Notes under the pieces: generated by a model
Told to the model about the DNA's origin: nothing
Seen by the model: the letters and a program-made list of their open reading frames with translations, nothing else
Databases searched by the model: none
Source: Vibrio panuliri
GTDB lineage: Bacteria; Pseudomonadota; Gammaproteobacteria; Enterobacterales; Vibrionaceae
Assembly: GCF_009938205.1 (NCBI RefSeq)
Contig: NZ_AP019654.1
Span: 2,632,540-2,696,539 of the forward strand
Length of the DNA: 64,000 nucleotides
Direction of reading: 5' to 3'
Program-made: the position numbers and the translations under genes
Part shown: positions 46,086-54,881 of the stretch, in pieces
Layout: each line of letters begins with the position of its first letter
How positions within the stretch are numbered: position 1 is the stretch's first letter

Positions 46086-47846
46086 ATGAAAGTACCTCAT
46101 TTACCACAAGATATTCCGTTCAACGACGACCAAAAAACTTGGCTGGCTGGTTTCTTTTCCGGTCTCCACTCACGCTTGCTGGTCAAGCAGGAGTCGGTGG
46201 TCCATGCAGAAAGTGCACCGCAAGTAAAAAGCTTAACCATTCTATACGGTTCACAAACCGGCAATGCAGAAAGTGTCGCCCATGACGCAGCAGAGAAAGC
46301 AAAAGAGTATGGTTTGACGGCGACCGTACTCGATATGGATGACGTCGACGCGCAAATTTTTGTCAAATCCTCCCGCATCCTGATTGTGACCAGCACTTAC
46401 GGTGAAGGTGAAATGCCGGACAACGCAGAATCACTGTGGCAAACCATGAGTAGTGACAACGCGCCAAACCTCGAAGGCACCTTTTTCTCAGTGCTGGCGC
46501 TAGGAGATACCAGTTATGATGAGTTCTGCTTAGCAGGTAAATTATGGGATGAACGCTTAACTGAGCTTGGCGCAACAAGAGTTTCAGAGCGCATCGACTG
46601 TGATATCGACTTTGAACAACCCGCTGAAGATTGGATGGTGGCAACTCTACCCACTATCGCCGACAAAGGAGAGGATGGCGAATCACCGACGCAGCCAACC
46701 AACACGTCAACCAAACAGAAATCCAAATACAATCGCAAAAGCCCGTTGCTGGCGACACTCAAACACAAACGCGTACTAACTAAGCCAAACTCGTCAAAAG
46801 AAATCGTCCATTACGAAATGTCACTTGAAGGCTCAGGTGAGTTCTATAAACCCGGTGATGCACTGAATGTTATCCCGCAAAATCAGCCTAATCTGGTAGA
46901 AGAGGTGCTTGATCAACTCGGTTACAGTGGGGACGAACGTCCATCTTGGAATGGAGAAAGCCACAGCTTACGCGATATCTTCACCGGTTATCTTGATGTG
47001 CGAACTCCGAGCAAAGAGTTGGTTAAAGCGCTCGCGGAGGCAGCCAGTGACCATAAGCTATTGCAGCTACTTGCCAGTGAAGACACGACGCCATTAAACG
47101 ATTTCCTTTGGGGGAAAGATATCCTTGATATTTTGCGTTACTACCCGAATGTCACACTGTCGTTAGCAGAAACACTTTCACTACTCAAACCCATTGCGCC
47201 ACGTGCCTACTCGATTTCATCCAGTTTGAACAAACATCAGGATGAAGTTCACCTCACCATTGGAAGTGTGCGCTATCAAAACCAAGATCGTGAGTATCGA
47301 GGCACCTGTTCGACTTGGCTAGCCGATATTGTCGAACAAGGTGACAAAATTCCATGCTACTTCGCGCCTAACAAGAACTTTGCCATTCCTGAAGATGACC
47401 AAGCTCCAATGATAATGGTCGGTCCCGGCACAGGTATTGCCCCATTTCGGGCATTTCTAGAAGAGAGGGAAGTCAAGGCTGCTCCCGGTGATAACTGGTT
47501 AATCTTCGGTGATAGAAATGCCGCTAGTGACTATATTTATCAAGAAGAGATTGAGTCTTTAGTCCAAAAAGATGTGCTAACTAAACTAGACTTGGCTTTC
47601 TCAAGAGATCAGGCGGAAAAAGTCTATGTACAAGACAAAATGCGTGAAAACGGCGCAGAGTTGTTTGCTTGGCTAGAACGCGGGGGATACTTCTTCGTCT
47701 GTGGCGATGCCTACCGCATGGCAAAAGATGTCGACAAAGCCCTACATCAAGTGATCGCACAGCATGGAAAACTAGATGATCAAGGCGCATCTGATTATGT
47801 CGCTCGATTGAAAAAACAAAAGCGTTATGTCAGAGATGTTTACTAG
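46086..47846 (+). CDS. CysJ-like diflavin (FMN/FAD) NADPH reductase
   Basis: A 586-residue NADPH-to-FMN electron-transfer protein. An N-terminal helix (PFNDDQKTWLAGFF) is followed by a flavodoxin FMN domain (LTILYGSQTGNAESVA, TYGEGEMPDNAES, LALGDTSYDEFC; about residues 48-190), a charged linker (about 195-220), the FAD domain (RAYSISSS, RGTCSTWLAD) and the NADPH domain (MIMVGPGTGIAPFRAFLEER from about 442, FVCGDAYRMAKDVDKAL), ending in aromatic VRDVY as in CysJ. The ATG at 46086 has AGGAAAG upstream; a GTG at 46047 is less likely. No cysI or other sulfite reductase gene adjoins it. Its position suggests it supplies electrons to the GltB-like protein; the alternative is an independent sulfite or other reductase. 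Confidence 0.9.
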   Translation: MKVPHLPQDIPFNDDQKTWLAGFFSGLHSRLLVKQESVVHAESAPQVKSLTILYGSQTGNAESVAHDAAEKAKEYGLTATVLDMDDVDAQIFVKSSRILIVTSTYGEGEMPDNAESLWQTMSSDNAPNLEGTFFSVLALGDTSYDEFCLAGKLWDERLTELGATRVSERIDCDIDFEQPAEDWMVATLPTIADKGEDGESPTQPTNTSTKQKSKYNRKSPLLATLKHKRVLTKPNSSKEIVHYEMSLEGSGEFYKPGDALNVIPQNQPNLVEEVLDQLGYSGDERPSWNGESHSLRDIFTGYLDVRTPSKELVKALAEAASDHKLLQLLASEDTTPLNDFLWGKDILDILRYYPNVTLSLAETLSLLKPIAPRAYSISSSLNKHQDEVHLTIGSVRYQNQDREYRGTCSTWLADIVEQGDKIPCYFAPNKNFAIPEDDQAPMIMVGPGTGIAPFRAFLEEREVKAAPGDNWLIFGDRNAASDYIYQEEIESLVQKDVLTKLDLAFSRDQAEKVYVQDKMRENGAELFAWLERGGYFFVCGDAYRMAKDVDKALHQVIAQHGKLDDQGASDYVARLKKQKRYVRDVY

Positions 47847-47867
47847 CCAACCAATCACTTAAACGAA

Positions 47868-47897
47868 AAAACCATGGCGATACGCCATGGTTTTTTT
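47868..47897. terminator. Bidirectional terminator between the diflavin reductase and vpsR genes
   Basis: Arms ACCATGGCG/CGCCATGGT with a 3-base loop; A run on the left and T run on the right, so it can stop both converging transcripts. Confidence 0.92.
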
Positions 47898-47910
47898 ATC
47901 CATCTAGCAC

Positions 47911-49245
47911 CTAGACCGTGCTATCGGTGATCAGATTATGCTTATTGAGCAGACGGTACATGGTTGCACGCGAAACACCCAACTCTTTCGCCGCCATAGA
48001 GACTTGTCCAGAGTGAGACTCCAACACCAGTAACAGCGCATCACGCTCACTTCGCTCGCGGATACTCTTAAGACTACGCTTACCATCACTGCGTTTCGGC
48101 AAATCTAAGTTTGCTTCATCGAGCATAACCGTATCTGACATGAGAACCACGCGTTTAATCTGATTCATTAGCTCACGAACATTGCCTGGCCAATGATAAC
48201 GAGTGAGCGAGCGCACCGCATCTTCAGTAAAGCTTCGCGCCTGCGCGTTGTACTCTCGGGAGTAATCCATCAAGAAGTGACGAGCCAAAATGGCAATATC
48301 ACCTGCTCGTTCTTTCAAGCTTGGCACGTTAATCCGCAATACATTGATGTAATGGTAAAGTTCTTCATTAAAATCACCATCAATCAGCGCCTTCTCTATA
48401 TCTGCGGAGTTGGCTGCCAGCACTCGTACATCAATTTCTTTGCTACCATTTGGGGTTTCAATCGTCCCTTCTTGCAAAAAACGCAGCAAATTGAGCTGTT
48501 GCGATTTAGGCAAGGTTAGGATGTCATTTAGCAGCAATGTCCCACCATCAGCCTGCTCTAAGTAAGAAGGCTCTTCCTCATCATCGCGATTGATACCAAA
48601 TAGATCGCTCTCAATCCTGCGTTCTGACAAAGCACGGCAGTTCACCGAAACAAACTCTTTATGTGCTCGTGCTGATGTTTTGTGCACCGCTCGGGCAACT
48701 GTTTCTTTGCCGGTACCACTTTCACCATAAATGAGGATACTGACATCCGTTGGGCCGATACGCTTAATTTGATCGCGTAAACGCTTCATCGGAATAGATT
48801 CACCGATCAAGCCCATATCATTGTTATTACCGTAATGCGGCCATACCTTTTTCTCCAACTTAAGCATACCCAGTTGGTGTCCAATGGTGCTCAAAAGCTG
48901 AGCATCTGGGATAGGTGCAGTAAAAAAGTCGACACAGAAGTTAACGATAAATTGGCAAATTGTGTCAGAGCTAAGCTGAGATTCTCGGATAAACGCAATC
49001 CAGCGAACCTGCTTATGTGCACTCACTAAGTTAGCAATACCATTTAAACTAAATTCATCGTGACTTAAGTCAACGACACCAATACATGGACCAGTCTCAG
49101 AGAACAAGGTGTTCGCCTTGCGCAAATCTGCGCACTGCGTACATCGCCAACCAACTTGTTCGAGTACTGAAAGCCATGGTTCGTAGCTACCACCTACTAC
49201 GACTAACGAGCCTGGGACAGAGTCCATACGGAATTGACTACCCAT
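47911..49245 (-). CDS. vpsR: Enhancer-binding-type regulator VpsR
   Basis: VpsR is the c-di-GMP-binding master activator of Vibrio polysaccharide and biofilm genes. The 444-residue product has a degenerate receiver domain with Asp59 (GVVDLSHDEF), an AAA+ domain with Walker A GESGTGKET at about 174-182, and a Fis-type helix-turn-helix at the C-terminus (SMAAKELGVSRATMYRLLNK). The loop that contacts sigma-54 (GAFTGA) is missing: after DLFGINRDDEEE the sequence goes straight to SYLEQADGGTLLL. This agrees with reports that VpsR works with the sigma-70 polymerase. It lies next to lysS as in V. cholerae (from memory). Confidence 0.93.
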   Translation of the reverse strand: MGSQFRMDSVPGSLVVVGGSYEPWLSVLEQVGWRCTQCADLRKANTLFSETGPCIGVVDLSHDEFSLNGIANLVSAHKQVRWIAFIRESQLSSDTICQFIVNFCVDFFTAPIPDAQLLSTIGHQLGMLKLEKKVWPHYGNNNDMGLIGESIPMKRLRDQIKRIGPTDVSILIYGESGTGKETVARAVHKTSARAHKEFVSVNCRALSERRIESDLFGINRDDEEEPSYLEQADGGTLLLNDILTLPKSQQLNLLRFLQEGTIETPNGSKEIDVRVLAANSADIEKALIDGDFNEELYHYINVLRINVPSLKERAGDIAILARHFLMDYSREYNAQARSFTEDAVRSLTRYHWPGNVRELMNQIKRVVLMSDTVMLDEANLDLPKRSDGKRSLKSIRERSERDALLLVLESHSGQVSMAAKELGVSRATMYRLLNKHNLITDSTV

Positions 49246-49576
49246 TTAGCTTCTTCCTTTTAATTTGTAATAAACTTTATAATTATTTGTGCCAAGAAGA
49301 ACACATCAACTAAGCGTCTACACTATAAGAGCTGGCGTAAATAATCTGTCTCACAAATAAGACTAGACACTATTCCAGTAATACGACAAATTTTTCTGCG
49401 ATAAGCCTTACAGATTTCACTGTAACAAAGCACATACTAAGTTAATTTCATTGCTCAAAAGCCGTATTACTTGCCTATATTCATATAGATGCACAGTTAT
49501 TAACGAAAAAAAACGGGCAAAAAAAAACCACCCGAAGGTGGTTTTGCTAGTCAACTCAAGTTTATTTACTTGATGA
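49246..49576. other. vpsR upstream region (331 bp)
   Basis: AT-rich region with no reading frame of note. It contains the vpsR promoter region, unresolved, and the lysS terminator at its right end. Confidence 0.5.
49517..49545 (-). terminator. Intrinsic terminator after lysS
   Basis: Arms AAAACCACC/GGTGGTTTT with a 4-base loop; on the minus strand a long T run follows. Confidence 0.92.
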
Positions 49577-51109
49577 TTAAGCTTGTGGTCGCATTGCTGG
49601 GAATAGGATCACGTCACGAATAGTATGCGTGTTAGTGAATAGCATCGCTAGGCGATCGATACCGATACCTTGACCAGCTGTTGGCGGTAGACCGTGCTCT
49701 AGCGCAGTGATGTAGTCAGCGTCGTAGAACATAGCTTCATCATCACCCGCGTCTTTCGCATCAACCTGTGCTTTAAAGCGGTTATCTTGGTCTTCTGCAT
49801 CGTTAAGCTCTGAGAAGCCGTTCGCCACTTCGCGACCACCGATAAAGAACTCGAAACGATCAGTGAAGAATGGGTTGTCATCACTGCGACGTGCTAGTGG
49901 TGAGATATCTGCTGGGTAGCCAGTGATAAACGTTGGCTGAATCAGTTTAGGTTCAGCTGTTTCGCCGAAGATCTCTTCAAGAAGCTGACCACAAGTCCAG
50001 AACTTCTCTACGTAAATTTCTAGTGACTCAGCAATAGAAACCATAAGCTCACGATCCTGAACACCTTCTTCTGTCAGTGCTTGGATTGCTTCATGTTCTG
50101 GGTTGTAGTGCTTGATGGCCTCAAGCATTGTCATACGCGCGTATTGACCACCAAATTCAACCATTTGATCGCCGTAAGGCATCGCTGTTGCACCTAGCAC
50201 TTCTAGAGCCACAGTGCTTAGCATCTCTTCAGTAAGATCCATTAGATCTTTGTAGTCCGCATAAGCCATGTAGAATTCGATCATAGTGAATTCTGGGTTA
50301 TGACGAGGAGATAGACCTTCGTTACGGAAGTTACGGTTGATTTCGAATACACGCTCAAAACCACCAACAACAAGACGTTTTAGGTATAGCTCTGGAGCGA
50401 TACGCAGGAACATTTGCTGGTCTAGTGCATTGTGGTGAGTGATAAATGGACGCGCAGACGCACCACCAGGGATCACTTGCATCATTGGTGTTTCGACTTC
50501 CATGAAGCTCTTTGACTCCATAAAGCGACGAATTGCTGACACCAACTTAGAACGCACTTTGAATGCATTGCGTGAATCTTCATTCACGATCAAATCTACA
50601 TAACGTTGACGGTAACGCATCTCTTGGTCAGTTAGACCATGGAATTTCTCTGGCAGTGGACGAAGTGCTTTAGTCAGCAACTCGAACTCTTCCATATTTA
50701 CGTATAGATCGCCTTTACCAGACTTGTGTAGCGCACCTTTAACACCAATGATATCGCCGATATCTAGGCCGTGGTACTGCTCTTTTAGTACTTTTTGTAC
50801 TGCTTTATCAGCGTAAGCTTGAATATTGCCTGAAGTCTCTTGTAGCAACAAGAATGGACCACGCTTAGCCATAACACGACCAGCAATTGCCACTACATGG
50901 TTAAGCTCTTCTAGCTCTTCTTTGCTCTTTTCACCGAACTCAGCTTGTAGATCGCCCGCTAGTGCATCACGACGGAAGTCATTTGGGTGGCCATTTGCCT
51001 TGCAGCTCTGACGGATCGCATCCAGTTTCGCGCGACGCTCAGCAATTAGCTTATTCTCTTCTTGTGCAGAAGGTGCTTGTACATTTTCGTTTTGAACAGC
51101 ATCAGTCAT
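49577..51109 (-). CDS. lysS: Lysyl-tRNA synthetase, class II
   Basis: Charges tRNA-Lys. The 510-residue product has the N-terminal anticodon-binding OB fold ([18 protein letters not shown]) and the class II catalytic motifs: motif 2 [19 protein letters not shown] and motif 3 [11 protein letters not shown]. It starts 34 bases after the prfB stop, the same prfB-lysS order as in E. coli, and probably shares its transcript. Terminator at 49517-49545. Confidence 0.98.
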   Translation of the reverse strand: MTDAVQNENVQAPSAQEENKLIAERRAKLDAIRQSCKANGHPNDFRRDALAGDLQAEFGEKSKEELEELNHVVAIAGRVMAKRGPFLLLQETSGNIQAYADKAVQKVLKEQYHGLDIGDIIGVKGALHKSGKGDLYVNMEEFELLTKALRPLPEKFHGLTDQEMRYRQRYVDLIVNEDSRNAFKVRSKLVSAIRRFMESKSFMEVETPMMQVIPGGASARPFITHHNALDQQMFLRIAPELYLKRLVVGGFERVFEINRNFRNEGLSPRHNPEFTMIEFYMAYADYKDLMDLTEEMLSTVALEVLGATAMPYGDQMVEFGGQYARMTMLEAIKHYNPEHEAIQALTEEGVQDRELMVSIAESLEIYVEKFWTCGQLLEEIFGETAEPKLIQPTFITGYPADISPLARRSDDNPFFTDRFEFFIGGREVANGFSELNDAEDQDNRFKAQVDAKDAGDDEAMFYDADYITALEHGLPPTAGQGIGIDRLAMLFTNTHTIRDVILFPAMRPQA

Positions 51110-51143
51110 TTTCGATGTATCCTGTTTTTTGTCGGTGAAAAGC

Positions 51144-52242
51144 TTACAGACCTGATTTCAGGCTAGCTTCAATAAATTTGTCTAAGTCGCCGTCAAGCAC
51201 CGCTTGGGTATTGCGGTTTTCAACGCCAGTACGTAAATCTTTAATACGAGAGTCATCAAGAACGTATGAACGGATTTGACTGCCCCAACCGATGTCAGAT
51301 TTGGCATCTTCGTTCGCTTGCTTCTCAGCATTTTGCTTTTGAATCTCTAATTCAAACAGTTTGGCACGTAGCTGCTTCATTGCTTGATCTTTGTTCTTAT
51401 GCTGAGAACGGTCGTTCTGACACTGCACTACCGTATTGGTAGGTACGTGCGTAATACGTACCGCAGATTCGGTGGTGTTAACGTGCTGACCACCCGCACC
51501 AGATGCGCGGTATACGTCGATACGCAGATCGGCAGGGTTAATATCGATAGCAATGTTGTCATCAATCTCAGGGTAAACAAACGCAGATGAGAAAGAAGTA
51601 TGACGACGACCACTTGAGTCAAATGGTGATTTACGAACTAGGCGATGTACGCCCGTTTCAGTGCGTAACCAGCCGTAAGCATACTCACCAGAGATCTTCA
51701 CTGTCGCGCCTTTCAGACCCGCGACTTCACCTTCAGAAACTTCGATAACCTCGGTCTTAAAGCCTTTTGCTTCAGCCCAACGTAGGTACATACGAAGTAA
51801 CATATTGGTCCAGTCTTGCGCTTCTGTACCGCCAGAACCAGCTTGTAAGTCGATATAGCAATCAGATGCATCATGGTCACCAGAGAACATACGACGGAAC
51901 TCAAGCTTAGCCAGTTTGTCTTCTAGCTCCGCTAACTCAGGTTCAATTTCATCAAATGTTTCTTGGTCTTCTTCTTCGACCGCAAGCTCTAAAAGACCTT
52001 CAACGTCTTCTACACCTTGTTCTAGTTGGTCGATAGTTTCCACAACCGCTTCTAGTGATGCACGCTCTTTGCCTAGCGCTTGTGCACGCTCAGGTTCATT
52101 CCATACATCTGGTTGCTCGAGTTCTGCGTTGACTTCTTCTAGACGCTCTTGTTTAGCGTCATAGTCAAAGATACCCCCTCAGGACTGTAGTGCGCGAAGA
52201 CACATCCTGTAGACGGTTTTTAATTGGATTAATTTCAAACAT
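51144..52242 (-). CDS. prfB: Peptide chain release factor 2, with programmed +1 frameshift
   Basis: RF2 releases peptides at UAA and UGA. Translation starts at ATG 52242 ([15 protein letters not shown]), reads 25 codons, and meets an in-frame TGA at 52165-52167. The slippery site CTT-TGA-C follows a Shine-Dalgarno-like AGGGGG, the classical autoregulatory signal; after a +1 shift (T at 52167 skipped) the frame continues to 51144, giving 365 residues. The specificity tripeptide SPF (RKSPFDSSG) and the catalytic GGQ ([13 protein letters not shown]) are present. Low RF2 raises frameshifting and so RF2 output. The gene is intact, not a pseudogene. Confidence 0.97.
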
Positions 52243-52344
52243 GCTTGCTCAATATTTATGAGTAGAATTTAACCGGAGAATTGTACTGAAAAGTGTGACG
52301 GAGATACAGGAATTTTTTTCTCGCTCAAGGCGGTGGCTGTAGAT

Positions 52345-52381
52345 ATAAAAATCCCCCGCAATACTATGTACTACGGGGGAT
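52345..52381 (-). terminator. Intrinsic terminator after brnQ
   Basis: Perfect 8-base arms ATCCCCCG/CGGGGGAT with a 15-base loop; on the minus strand the hairpin runs into TTTTTA. Confidence 0.85.
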
Positions 52382-52404
52382 GATGAATAATATTTTAGAC
52401 TGAA

Positions 52405-53718
52405 CTACGCCGCATCTTCAATCAAGCTTGGTTGGTTTGAACGGCCAACAAAGAACATGCAAACCATCGCAGCAAAGGTAGGCAGTAACCAACCCATTCC
52501 CATATCAAACAATGGCAAAGCATTGAATACAGAGACATCGACACCAGCGACTTTCACCGCATCAATCAACGCAAACACCAACGAAACCAATAGAACTGCG
52601 CGATAAGCAAGACGTGGGTTAGGCAGTTTGCTGCGCAGGAACGTCAACACAACTAATGCAATGGCTACAGGGTAAAGCGCAAATAACACTGGTACTGAAA
52701 GCGCAATCAACTGAGCTAAACCAACGTTAGCGACGAATGCACAAGCCACACCGTTGATAATTACCCACTGCTTGTAAGTAATTTTTGTTAGTGAACTGAA
52801 GTAGTCAGAACACGCAGAGATCAAGCCGATAGCCGTCGTTAAACACGCTAGAAGTACAATGACAGTAAGAACAATCTGACCATATGAGCCAAACAGTGCT
52901 TGTACATACTGACTTAGGATCACACCGCCATTGTCTGCGCCCGCTGCAATCGAAGAGCTCGTTGCACCTAAGTAAAATAGCGACACATAAACAAACGCCA
53001 GGCCAACCGCAGCAATTAGACCTGCATAAGTCAGATACTTAGCCGTTGGCTTGTGCTCGGTAATACCCTTACCACGCAGTGCATCAACAATCAGTACACC
53101 AAACATTAGCGAGCCAAAGGTATCCATGGTGTTGTAACCTTCAAGGAAGCCTTTCTGAAGCGGGTGCGTTAAGTACTCACCTTGCGCTGCGATAATCTCG
53201 CCTTGCGGAAAGAAAAATACCGCAGTAGCCAGCACGATCAAACCAATAAACAGCACTGGTGTTAACACTTTACCAATCACATCAATCAGTTTGCCTTGTG
53301 ACCATGAGAAGAACATAGCAATAGCAAAGAAAGCGATAGAGAAAATTGTTAGGTGAAGTTGCTCTGCATGAGCAAAGAATGGCTTAACCGCCATTTCGTA
53401 CGCAACCAAACCAGTACGAGGGGCCGCAAATGCCGGGCCGATAATGATAAAAATCAAAACCGCCATCACCGTTGCCGCTTTCACTGGTAAGTCTTTGGTA
53501 AGCTTTTGCCACGAACCACCTGCGACAGCAATAGCGATAATGGTCACAAGAGGGAGGCCTACCGCTGTCAACAAAAAGCCAAACATGGCTGGTAATACAT
53601 TTTCACCTGCTAGTTGACCTGCTAATGGTGGGAAAATGATGTTACCTGCACCTAAAAAGAAGGCGAAAAGCATAAAGCCTAACGCTGTAATATCTGATAA
53701 TTTTAAGGACTGCTTCAC
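52405..53718 (-). CDS. brnQ: Branched-chain amino acid transporter, LIVCS (BrnQ) family
   Basis: A 437-residue inner-membrane carrier with about 12 membrane segments that imports Leu, Ile and Val with Na+ or H+. Family segments include ALGFMLFAFFLGAGNIIFPP at residues 12-31, GYNTMDTFGSLMFGVLIVDAL and LACLTTAIGLISACSDYF. It is monocistronic. The upstream region contains the palindrome GAACTATTTAATATAGTTC (53781-53799), a possible operator. Confidence 0.94.
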   Translation of the reverse strand: MKQSLKLSDITALGFMLFAFFLGAGNIIFPPLAGQLAGENVLPAMFGFLLTAVGLPLVTIIAIAVAGGSWQKLTKDLPVKAATVMAVLIFIIIGPAFAAPRTGLVAYEMAVKPFFAHAEQLHLTIFSIAFFAIAMFFSWSQGKLIDVIGKVLTPVLFIGLIVLATAVFFFPQGEIIAAQGEYLTHPLQKGFLEGYNTMDTFGSLMFGVLIVDALRGKGITEHKPTAKYLTYAGLIAAVGLAFVYVSLFYLGATSSSIAAGADNGGVILSQYVQALFGSYGQIVLTVIVLLACLTTAIGLISACSDYFSSLTKITYKQWVIINGVACAFVANVGLAQLIALSVPVLFALYPVAIALVVLTFLRSKLPNPRLAYRAVLLVSLVFALIDAVKVAGVDVSVFNALPLFDMGMGWLLPTFAAMVCMFFVGRSNQPSLIEDAA

Positions 53719-54026
53719 AGAATTACCTTTACTGATGATGATGGATGTTGTGTCTGCTCAAATGCGTAAGATCACGCTCTGAACTATTTAATATAGTTCC
53801 GAATAATGACCAAATACTCATCTATTCGCAACACTAAAGCGAAAAACACCATATAAATTTAGTTCACAAGCCAAAAAGCAGTTTGTTACACCAAAAAATT
53901 AAAATACAGTGGAATTTACAGCTAATAATTTCGTTAACAACATCATGCAAATGTAGAGCATAATATTATACAACTTATCTACATTAGTGATAATCACTCT
54001 ATTTATAAAGTAACGCCGGATATTTA
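53719..54026. other. brnQ-trmN divergent region (308 bp)
   Basis: AT-rich, no gene. It holds a 19-bp palindrome with 7-base arms (GAACTAT/ATAGTTC, 53781-53799), 63 bases before the brnQ start, and a 13-bp palindrome (AGTGAT/ATCACT, 53986-53998), 29 bases before the trmN start. Binding proteins are unidentified. Confidence 0.5.
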
Positions 54027-54746
54027 ATGAGCAAGACATTTCATAAAACCAAAGGATTTCGTTTCAAGCAGTTCACTATTGATGGTGGGGAATGTGGCAT
54101 GCCAGTCAGTACCGATGGCGTTTTGTTGGGCGCATGGAGCGACCTTGAAGGAATGCATCGAATCCTTGATATTGGTACGGGCACTGGGCTACTTGCGCTG
54201 ATGTGCGCCCAACGCCAACCATCTGCCGACATCTGGGCGGTCGATATCGAGGAGAGTGCTGCGGTGACTGCTCAACTCAACGTGACACACTCACCTTGGT
54301 CTGAGCAAATACGCGTTGAACTTGGTGATATCAATACAATGACTTACCCCGAACCATTTGATGCGGTTATTTGTAATCCACCTTACTTTAACAATGGCGA
54401 GCAATCTCAGTCTCAGCAACGAGCGACCGCTCGGCATACAGGAAGCCTCAGCCATCAAGCTCTACTGGCACGTTGTAAGACATTACTTCATCCACAAGGG
54501 CGAGCGAACTTTATTCTGCCTGTCGTTGAGGGCGAAGCATTTATTGAGCTCGCTCAAAAACAAGGCTGGAGCCTAACGCGCCTTTGCCGAGTAAAGCCAA
54601 CAGATAACAAAGCCGAGAATCGTTTACTTATTGAACTAGCCCAACAAGGCGACCAATGCCAAGTTGAACATCTAACGATCCGTAACAAAAATGGCTACAG
54701 CGATGAGTTTGTCGCCTTAACTAAAGACTTTTATTTAAAGATGTAG
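54027..54746 (+). CDS. trmN: tRNA1(Val) adenine-37 N6-methyltransferase
   Basis: TrmN6 (YfiC) methylates A37 of valine tRNA with S-adenosylmethionine. The 239-residue product has the SAM-binding motif ILDIGTGTGLLALM at about residues 46-59 and the N6-adenine catalytic motif NPPY in AVICNPPYFNNGEQ at about 115. It begins MSKTFHKTKGFRFKQFTIDG, the family N-terminus. It lies next to srmB as in E. coli, though here on the same strand. Confidence 0.94.
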   Translation: MSKTFHKTKGFRFKQFTIDGGECGMPVSTDGVLLGAWSDLEGMHRILDIGTGTGLLALMCAQRQPSADIWAVDIEESAAVTAQLNVTHSPWSEQIRVELGDINTMTYPEPFDAVICNPPYFNNGEQSQSQQRATARHTGSLSHQALLARCKTLLHPQGRANFILPVVEGEAFIELAQKQGWSLTRLCRVKPTDNKAENRLLIELAQQGDQCQVEHLTIRNKNGYSDEFVALTKDFYLKM

Positions 54747-54881
54747 AAATAAGGTGTGATCCTAATCACCAATGCAATTATACTATGCGGTCTAATTTTT
54801 GACTTAGCCCGGTAAGGCTAGGTAATTTGTCTGCCTCTCATCTATTGTCAATCTCGCCGAAAGGCTTGTGGAGAACTCACT

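Noticed and set aside
46086..47846. Assignment of the diflavin reductase as the genome's CysJ
   Set aside because: The domain match to CysJ is strong, but no cysI or cysH adjoins it and it follows a GltB-like gene; I left the symbol empty.
52165..52167. In-frame TGA in prfB as evidence of a pseudogene
   Set aside because: The full RF2 frameshift context is present and the total length is the normal 365 residues.
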